Positions 7,926 to 13,092 of a stretch of 18,923 nucleotides of DNA are shown here, in pieces. The position numbers were made by a program, and so were the translations under genes. The notes under the pieces were generated by a model, which was not told where the DNA came from, made no database searches, and saw only the letters and a program-made list of their open reading frames with translations. This DNA is from Flavobacteriales bacterium UBA2426 (lineage in GTDB: Bacteria; Bacteroidota; Bacteroidia; Flavobacteriales_F; PHOS-HE28), in contig DDRC01000217.1 of the NCBI GenBank assembly GCA_002342985.1, positions 1 through 18,923 of the forward strand, given 5' to 3'. Positions within the stretch are counted from its first letter, which is position 1; the number at the start of each line of letters is the position of its first letter.

Positions 7926-7933
7926 CGAAAGTA
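7926..7933 (-). promoter_or_regulatory. Putative internal -7 promoter box for porT
   Basis: The minus strand reads TACTTTCG, an exact TAnnTTCG match, within the 44-bp ubiE-porT gap and 12 nt before the porT ATG. It suggests porT and the FAD oxidoreductase gene can be transcribed apart from the upstream operon. Confidence 0.45.
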
Positions 7934-7957
7934 GGGCGCGATCCGTGCGCACGGCGA

Positions 7958-8680
7958 TCAGCGGCGCGCGGGGTACAGGGGGGCGATGCCGCCGGTTAGC
8001 GGCCGCGCACGGGCCTCGCGGCCGCCGCAGCGCTCCATAATCCGCAGGAAGTCCGCGCCCTCGGGGAAGGCATCCACGCTCTGGGGCAGGTAGGTGTAGG
8101 CGGCGCTGTCGCGGCTCACCAGGCGGCCCACGGCGGGCATCACGCGGTGGAAGTAGAAGCGGAAGAGCTGCTTCATCGGCGCCCGGCGCGGCTTGCTGAA
8201 CTCCAGCACGAAGAGGCGGCCGCCGGGGCGCAGCACGCGGAGCATCTCGCGCAGGCCCTTCTCCAGGTCCTCGAAGTTGCGCACGCCGAAGGCCACGGTC
8301 ACCGCGTCGAAGCTGCCGTCGGCGAAGGGGAGTGCGGTGCTGTCGGCGCGCTGGAGCGTGATGCGCGCATCGAGCGCAGCGGCCTTCACCTTCTGCCGGC
8401 CGTGGCCCAGCATGCCCTCGCTGATGTCCACGCCGATCACCTCGCTGGCGGCGCCGCGGCGAGCGGCCAGGATGGCCAGGTCGGCCGTGCCGGTGGCCAC
8501 GTCGAGGAGCCGCGCCACAGGCTCCTGCTTCACCAGGCGGATCACCTTGCGGCGCCAGCCCTGGTCGATGCCCAGGGAGAAGGCACGGTTCAGCAGGTCG
8601 TACTTCGGCGAGATGGCGTCGAACATGTGCTCGACCTGCTCGCGCTTCGAGCCTTCGTCGGTGTAGGGCTTCACGGTCAT
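7958..8680 (-). CDS. ubiE: Demethylmenaquinone methyltransferase (UbiE/MenG)
   Basis: The 240-residue class I SAM methyltransferase should carry out the last step of menaquinone synthesis, C-methylation of demethylmenaquinone. The UbiE signature is visible as YDLLNRAFSLGIDQGWR (27-43), SAM motif I as LLDVATGTADLA (58-69), VTVAFGVRNFEDL (127-139), LRVLRPGGRLFVLEFSKP (147-164), and the C-terminal LTGGIAPLYPARR. The start at 8680 (MTVKPY) was chosen over an in-frame codon at 8704 because it overlaps the stop of the upstream kinase gene as ATGA, a normal coupling arrangement. The seven residues before YTDEGSKREQV are then also typical of the family. The quinone is inferred to be menaquinone, since Bacteroidota generally lack ubiquinone. 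Confidence 0.95.
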   Translation of the reverse strand: MTVKPYTDEGSKREQVEHMFDAISPKYDLLNRAFSLGIDQGWRRKVIRLVKQEPVARLLDVATGTADLAILAARRGAASEVIGVDISEGMLGHGRQKVKAAALDARITLQRADSTALPFADGSFDAVTVAFGVRNFEDLEKGLREMLRVLRPGGRLFVLEFSKPRRAPMKQLFRFYFHRVMPAVGRLVSRDSAAYTYLPQSVDAFPEGADFLRIMERCGGREARARPLTGGIAPLYPARR

Positions 8681-9672
8681 GCGGGCAGTCCCAGGCGTTC
8701 GCATTCGGCGCGGAAGCGCTCACGGTCGATGGGCACCACGCCCACCTCCTCGCACACCAGGCCGCCGGCCAGGTTGGCCAGCGCGGCCATCGGCACGGGC
8801 GGCAGGCCCTGCGCCAGGCACAGCGCGGCCACGGCGATCACCGTATCGCCCGCGCCGCTCACATCCACGATGCGGCGCTTGTGGGCGGCGATGCGCGTGC
8901 CGTGCGCCCCGTCGTGCACGTAGGCGCCGTGCTCGCTCAAGGTCACCAGCGAGAGGGCGTTGCCCAGCTGCTCGGCCAGCTTGCGCACGGCGCGCTCCAC
9001 GCTGGCGTCGTCCGCCGGGTCCACATCGGTCTTCAGGCCTTCGCGCAATTCCTTGAGGTTGGGCTTGAAGAGGGTAACGCCGCGGTAGGCGAGGAAGTTC
9101 TTCTTCTTCGGGTCCACGGCCACGGGGATGCCCGCCTCACGGGCCAGGGCCACCGCGCCTTCGATGACGCGGGCGGTGAGCACGCCCTTGTTGTAGTCCT
9201 CCAGCACCATCACGCCGGGCCGGTCGTTGCGGATCACCAGGGCGATGCGCTCCAGCAGCAGCTCCTCGTCCTCGGCGCGCAGGTCGTCCTCCTGCTCCTC
9301 GTCCACGCGCACCACGTGCTGGTGACCGCTGATCACGCGGGTCTTCACCGTGGTGCGGCGGAAGGGCGAGCGCACGAGCCCATCGGTGACCAGCTCCTGC
9401 TCGTGGAAGAGGCGCGTGATGAGGTCGGCGTTGGCGTCCTCGCCCACGGTGGCGGCGATGATCGCGCGGCCGCCGAGGGCCTTCACGTTCAGCGCCACGT
9501 TGGCGGCGCCGCCCAGGCGCGCGCTGCGGTGCGTCACCTGCACCACGGGCACCGGTGCCTCGGGGCTGATGCGGTCCACGCGGCCCCAGAGGTAGGCGTC
9601 CACCATCACGTCGCCCACCACCAGCACGGTGGTGCCCGCGGCGCGATCGAGGAAACGGCCGGCCCCGCTCAT
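8677..9672 (-). CDS. rfaE1: D-glycero-beta-D-manno-heptose-7-phosphate kinase (stand-alone RfaE1/HldE kinase domain)
   Basis: The 331-residue PfkB/ribokinase-family kinase should phosphorylate heptose-7-phosphate at C1 on the way to ADP-heptose, a lipopolysaccharide core precursor. It has VLVVGDVMVDAYLWG (16-30), RISPEAPVPVV (34-44, diagnostic of HldE/RfaE), LGGAANVALNV (53-63) and the PfkB signature DVSGAGDTVIAV (270-281), with Asp276 as the predicted catalytic base. Only the kinase domain is present; the nucleotidyltransferase domain fused to it in E. coli HldE is absent and must be encoded elsewhere if the pathway is complete. The start overlaps the aminotransferase stop as ATGA, and the stop overlaps the ubiE start in the same way. 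A related sugar kinase role cannot be fully excluded. Confidence 0.9.
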   Translation of the reverse strand: MSGAGRFLDRAAGTTVLVVGDVMVDAYLWGRVDRISPEAPVPVVQVTHRSARLGGAANVALNVKALGGRAIIAATVGEDANADLITRLFHEQELVTDGLVRSPFRRTTVKTRVISGHQHVVRVDEEQEDDLRAEDEELLLERIALVIRNDRPGVMVLEDYNKGVLTARVIEGAVALAREAGIPVAVDPKKKNFLAYRGVTLFKPNLKELREGLKTDVDPADDASVERAVRKLAEQLGNALSLVTLSEHGAYVHDGAHGTRIAAHKRRIVDVSGAGDTVIAVAALCLAQGLPPVPMAALANLAGGLVCEEVGVVPIDRERFRAECERLGLPA

Positions 9673-10853
9673 GCCGTGCGCAGCTGTTCGATGGCCCGCG
9701 CTACGCGCGCCATGGCCTCGGTGAGCTTGTCGTCGCTGGTGGCGTAGCTGATGCGCAAGGTGCCCTCGGCGCCGAAGGAGCGGCCCTCCACCAGGCTCAC
9801 GCCCGCGGCGTCGAGCAGGTACAGGCTCAGGTCAACCGAGCCCTTGATGGTCCTCCCATCAATGGAGGCGCTCACATCGGGCATCAGGTAGAAGGCGCCC
9901 TGCGGCACGTTGCAGCGCCAACCGGGTATGGCCTTCATGGCCTCCAGGGTGAGGTCGCGGCGGCGCAGGAAGTCGGCGCGCATGGGCGCCAGCACCGCGG
10001 GGTCGGCGGCCACGCAGGCCATGGTGACGCGCTGGGCGATGCTGTTGGCGCCGCTGGTGAACTGGCCCTGGATCTTGGTGCAGGCCTGCGCGATCCACAG
10101 CGGCGCGCCGATGTAGCCGATGCGCCAGCCGGTGAGGGCGAAGGCCTTGCTCAGCCCGTTCACGGTGATGGTGCGCTCCATCATGCCCGGCAGGGCGGCG
10201 AAGCTCAGGTGGCGGCCCTCGAAGACGATGTGCTCGTAGATCTCGTCGGAGATCACGTACAGATCCGGATGGCGGCGCACCACCTCGGCCAGCGCCTCCA
10301 GCTCGGCCAGGGAGAGCACCGAGCCGCTGGGGTTGCAGGGCGAGCTGAACATCAGCAGGCGCGTGCGCGGCGTGATGGCGGCGGCGATGCGCTCCACCGG
10401 CGCCTTCCAGTCCTCCTCCAGCGTGCTGCGCACCAGCACGGGGGTGGCGCCGGCCAGCTTCACCTGCTCGGAGTAGCTCACCCAGTAGGGTGCCGGGATC
10501 ACCACCTCATCACCCGGCCCGCAGAGGCTCATCACCACGTTCATGATGCTGTGCTTGGCGCCGGTGCTGATCACGATCTGCTCGGGCGAATAGGCGAGGC
10601 CGTTGTCGCGCTGGAACTTGTCCGCGATGGCCTGGCGCACATCGAGGAAGCCGTTCACGGGCGGGTACTTGTGCCAGGGGCCGCGCAGCGCCTCGTGGGC
10701 TGCCTCCAGGGCGAAGGCGGGCGGGTCGTGGTCAGGTTCGCCGAGGCTGAGGTCGATGATGTCGCGGCCCTGGGCGCGCAGCTCGCGGGCCCGGCGGGCC
10801 ATGAGCAGTGTGGCGGGCTCCACGATGGACTGGACGAGCGGGGATAAATGCAT
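9669..10853 (-). CDS. Pyridoxal-phosphate-dependent class I aminotransferase (aspartate aminotransferase-like)
   Basis: The 394-residue protein is a fold-type I aminotransferase, most like the aspartate/prephenate aminotransferases that exchange an amino group between aspartate and 2-oxoglutarate. Visible features are DLSLGEPDHDPP (34-45), KYPPVNGFLDVRQAI (62-76), SSPCNPSGSV (170-179, Asn174), VISDEIYEHI (200-209, Asp203 and Tyr206), the Schiff-base Lys236 in NGLSKAFALTGWRIGY (232-247) and a substrate-carboxylate Arg367 in LRISYA. The start at 10853 (MHLSPLVQS) was chosen because it matches the family; a GTG at 10862 would add MHG. The gene leads a minus-strand operon, with a TAGCTTCG box 31 nt upstream. 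The exact substrate is not settled by sequence. Confidence 0.93.
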   Translation of the reverse strand: MHLSPLVQSIVEPATLLMARRARELRAQGRDIIDLSLGEPDHDPPAFALEAAHEALRGPWHKYPPVNGFLDVRQAIADKFQRDNGLAYSPEQIVISTGAKHSIMNVVMSLCGPGDEVVIPAPYWVSYSEQVKLAGATPVLVRSTLEEDWKAPVERIAAAITPRTRLLMFSSPCNPSGSVLSLAELEALAEVVRRHPDLYVISDEIYEHIVFEGRHLSFAALPGMMERTITVNGLSKAFALTGWRIGYIGAPLWIAQACTKIQGQFTSGANSIAQRVTMACVAADPAVLAPMRADFLRRRDLTLEAMKAIPGWRCNVPQGAFYLMPDVSASIDGRTIKGSVDLSLYLLDAAGVSLVEGRSFGAEGTLRISYATSDDKLTEAMARVARAIEQLRTA

Positions 10854-10884
10854 GCCGTGCACCGCCTGGCTGGCGGCGAAGGCG

Positions 10885-10892
10885 CGAAGCTA
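10885..10892 (-). promoter_or_regulatory. Putative -7 promoter box for the aminotransferase-rfaE1-ubiE operon
   Basis: The minus strand reads TAGCTTCG, an exact TAnnTTCG match, 31 nt upstream of the aminotransferase ATG at 10853. It lies in the 101-bp divergent gap shared with the plus-strand gene at 10955. Confidence 0.45.
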
Positions 10893-10928
10893 ACGAAGCC
10901 CGCACCGGCGCTTCCCCCGCGTTTGGCC

Positions 10929-10936
10929 GATATTCG
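10929..10936 (+). promoter_or_regulatory. Possible -7 promoter box for the gene at 10955
   Basis: The plus strand reads GATATTCG, one mismatch from TAnnTTCG, 18 nt upstream of the ATG at 10955. Spacing agrees with the other boxes, but the first base is wrong, so support is weaker. Confidence 0.3.
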
Positions 10937-10954
10937 TCCACCGTTTTTCCCACG

Positions 10955-11491
10955 ATGAACGATCCCGTTGTGCTCGTCCTGGTGGCCATCATGCCCAGCG
11001 TGGTGGTCTTCCTCACCGCGTTCTACACCATCCGGCACTTCCTGCGCGCCCGCTCCGCCGAGCGCGGCGCCGACCGCATGGCCGAGCTGCGGCAGGACGA
11101 CCGCAAGCAGGTGCTGCCGCTGCGGCTGCAGGCCTACGAGCGGCTCACGCTCCTGCTCGAGCGCATCCAGCCCGGCCCCCTGGTGCTGCGCGTGCACCGG
11201 GGCAGCATGGATGCCCGGGCCCTGCAATCGGCGCTGGTGGCCACCATCCGCGAGGAGTTCGACCACAACGTGACGCAGCAGATCTACGTGAGCGACCGCG
11301 CCTGGCAGAAGGTGCGGCAGGCCAAGGAGGAGACCATCCGCCTGGTGAACATGAGCTTTGAGCAGGTGGGCGAAGGGGCGGCGGGCACCGACCTGTCGCG
11401 CAAGGTGTTCGAGAATGCCTCCCGGCTCTCGCACACGCCCTCGCAGGAGGGCCTGGTGGCCATCAAGGAAGAGGTGCGCCGCCTGTTCTGA
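10955..11491 (+). CDS. Conserved membrane-anchored protein of unknown function (possibly DUF7935-like)
   Basis: The 178-residue protein has one N-terminal membrane segment (PVVVLVAIMPSVVVFLTAFY-like, about residues 4-25), then a basic stretch and a soluble, mostly helical domain. The most striking motif is KQVLPLRLQAYERLTLLLER (51-70), followed by VHRGSMDARALQSALVATIR, EFDHNVTQQIYVSDRAW (101-117) and QEGLVAIKEEVRRLF at the C-terminus. From memory this resembles a Bacteroidota-restricted family with the same LPLRLQAYERL motif, but I could not check it, and no function is known to me. The ATG at 10955 was chosen because the membrane segment follows directly and a promoter-like box lies just upstream; the in-frame extension to 10808 is low-complexity. 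The 3' end overlaps meaB by 29 bp tail to tail. Confidence 0.82.
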   Translation: MNDPVVLVLVAIMPSVVVFLTAFYTIRHFLRARSAERGADRMAELRQDDRKQVLPLRLQAYERLTLLLERIQPGPLVLRVHRGSMDARALQSALVATIREEFDHNVTQQIYVSDRAWQKVRQAKEETIRLVNMSFEQVGEGAAGTDLSRKVFENASRLSHTPSQEGLVAIKEEVRRLF

Positions 11492-12455
11492 AGAGCGCGA
11501 GCAGCGCGGCCGCGGCATCAACAGGGCTCCGCTCCCCACGGCGCACGGCCTCGCGCAGCGCGGGCAGCGCCTGGGCCACGCGCGGATCGGCGCGGAAGGC
11601 TTCCTGCAGCCCCAGGTCGATGGACTGCTCCATCCAGTGCAGCGCCTGCTCGCGCCGCCGCTCGTCCACCAGGCCACTGGCGAGGTCCTGCGCGTGCAGG
11701 GCCTCCAGGCGCGCTCCCAGCTCGGCGATGCCCGCCCCGGTGAGCGCGCTGGTGAGCAGCGCTTCCGGCCGCCGGCCGCTGGGCCGCGGCGGCAGCAGCT
11801 GGATCGCCCCGCGCAGCTCGCGGCGCGCCGCCTCGGCGCGGTCACGGGCCTCGCCTTCGCACTTGGTGAAGGCGATGGCATCGGCGCTCTCCATGATGCC
11901 GCGCTTGATGCCCTGCAGCTCGTCCCCGGCGCCGGCGATGAGCAGCAGCAGGTTCAGGTCGGTCATGCGGTCCACCTCCAGCTCGTTCTGGCCGATGCCC
12001 ACGGTCTCCACCACGATGCGGTCGTAGCCGGCGGCCTCGCACAGCACGATGGCCTCGCGCGTGCGCTGTGCCACGCCCCCCAGTGTGCCGCCGGCGGCGG
12101 TGGGGCGGATGAAGGCCTCGGGGCGCTGCGCCAGGCGCTCCATGCGCGTCTTGTCGCCCAGGATGCTGCCGCCGCTGCGGGCGCTGCTGGGGTCGACGGC
12201 CAGCACGGCCACCCGATGGCCCTGCCCGATGAGCCAGAGGCCCAGCGCGTCGATCAGCGTGCTCTTGCCGGCACCGGGTATGCCGGTGATGCCCAGCCGC
12301 AGCGCATGGCCCGCGCGGGGCCGGCAGCGCTCCACCAGCTCCGCCGCAGCGGCCCGGTCCTCGGCACGCCGGCTCTCCACCAGGGTGATGGCACGCCCCA
12401 GCGCCGTGCGGTCGCCCAGCAGCAGGGCCTCGTGCAGCGCGTCCAGGTCAGCCAT
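11463..12455 (-). CDS. meaB: Methylmalonyl-CoA mutase-associated GTPase (MeaB/ArgK family)
   Basis: The 330-residue G3E-family P-loop GTPase is the likely chaperone of adenosylcobalamin-dependent methylmalonyl-CoA mutase, gating cofactor loading and protecting the enzyme. Walker A is GITGIPGAGKST (55-66), followed by VLAVDPSSARSGGSILGDK (84-102), the family-specific switch ETVGIGQNE (150-158), IAGAGDELQGIKRGIME (173-189) and the G5-like SALTG (236-240). The guanine-recognition G4 motif, normally NKAD, reads TKCE (197-200), a double departure from NKxD. The gene starts 4 bp after the stop of the secreted protein gene upstream, so they are probably cotranscribed. The mutase itself is not in the window. 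Length is normal for the family. Confidence 0.92.
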   Translation of the reverse strand: MADLDALHEALLLGDRTALGRAITLVESRRAEDRAAAAELVERCRPRAGHALRLGITGIPGAGKSTLIDALGLWLIGQGHRVAVLAVDPSSARSGGSILGDKTRMERLAQRPEAFIRPTAAGGTLGGVAQRTREAIVLCEAAGYDRIVVETVGIGQNELEVDRMTDLNLLLLIAGAGDELQGIKRGIMESADAIAFTKCEGEARDRAEAARRELRGAIQLLPPRPSGRRPEALLTSALTGAGIAELGARLEALHAQDLASGLVDERRREQALHWMEQSIDLGLQEAFRADPRVAQALPALREAVRRGERSPVDAAAALLALFRTGGAPLP

Positions 12456-12459
12456 GGCC

Positions 12460-13032
12460 TCAGTAGCCCTTGCGGTAGTTGTCCACCCAGTCGGGGTCGC
12501 CGATGTCGCGCAGCAGCCGGAAGAGGTCTTCGCCGCAGGCCAGGTCGTGCAGGCTGTTGATGCCGTAGCCCGAGAGCAGCAGCATCTGGCGCGGGCTCGG
12601 CTGGGTGCGGCTCTCGGCCCAGCCCTGGCCGGGGTGCTGGCCCTCGCGCTGCTTGAAGGGGTACTCCCAGAAGCGCAGCTTCCACAGCTCGTCGAACACG
12701 CCGCAGTCGCTCACCGTGCGCGTGCCGTCGTCCAGCTCGGGCGGCAGCAGGCAGCCGGCCACCTCGTACTTGCGGAACAGGTTGACGCCGCCGGGGTTGG
12801 CCTTGCTGGGCACGGCGCCCTGCGCCTGCATCATGAACTGGCCGCGCGTGATGGGCTCGGTCTGGATGATGCGGCCCTCGAACTCCTTCACGATGAAGAG
12901 CGTGAAGAGCTCGCTGTTCATGCCCGTCATCAGGCTCATGCCGAAGGTGTAGGTGGCCACCGGCGGCTCGCCGCCCCCCGCGCGGGCCGCGAGGGCGAGC
13001 AGGAGCAGCGGGAGGACCAGCAGGCGCTTCAT
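12460..13032 (-). CDS. Secreted protein of unknown function upstream of meaB
   Basis: The 190-residue protein starts with a clear signal peptide (MKRLLVLPLLLLALAARAGG, cleavage probably after residue 18). I do not recognise the family. The mature part has a beta-rich start (VATYTFGMSLMTGMNSELF), a KEFEGRIIQTEPITRGQFM stretch (49-67), three cysteines (94, 110, 166), and a C-terminal helical part (LHDLACGEDLFRLLRDIGDP). It has no lipobox, membrane segment after the signal, or T9SS sorting domain, so it is probably periplasmic or exported. The stop lies 4 bp before meaB, and a TACCTTAG box lies 11 nt upstream of the ATG. The link with meaB may be only shared transcription. Confidence 0.85.
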   Translation of the reverse strand: MKRLLVLPLLLLALAARAGGGEPPVATYTFGMSLMTGMNSELFTLFIVKEFEGRIIQTEPITRGQFMMQAQGAVPSKANPGGVNLFRKYEVAGCLLPPELDDGTRTVSDCGVFDELWKLRFWEYPFKQREGQHPGQGWAESRTQPSPRQMLLLSGYGINSLHDLACGEDLFRLLRDIGDPDWVDNYRKGY

Positions 13033-13043
13033 GGCTCTAGCCG

Positions 13044-13051
13044 CTAAGGTA
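13044..13051 (-). promoter_or_regulatory. Possible -7 promoter box for the secreted protein-meaB operon
   Basis: The minus strand reads TACCTTAG, one mismatch from TAnnTTCG, 11 nt upstream of the ATG at 13032. It lies just past a hairpin at 13061-13083, where a new transcription unit would be expected to start. Confidence 0.35.
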
Positions 13052-13060
13052 CGCCCGGTG

Positions 13061-13083
13061 CCGCCCGCAGGTCCAGCGGGCGG
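13061..13083 (-). terminator. Hairpin after the large T9SS gene, terminator-like
   Basis: The arms CCGCCCGC (13061-13068) and GCGGGCGG (13076-13083) pair perfectly over 8 bp with a 7-nt loop, 9 nt beyond the stop of the large T9SS gene. There is no U-tract after it, so it may be a non-canonical terminator or an mRNA 3'-end stabiliser. Confidence 0.5.
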
Positions 13084-13092
13084 GGCGGCGCC

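Noticed and set aside
7914..8723. Possible fusion of porT to an upstream 270-residue region
   Set aside because: The upstream part is an out-of-frame reading of ubiE, rich in Arg, Pro and Ala. PorT has its own signal peptide starting at 7913.
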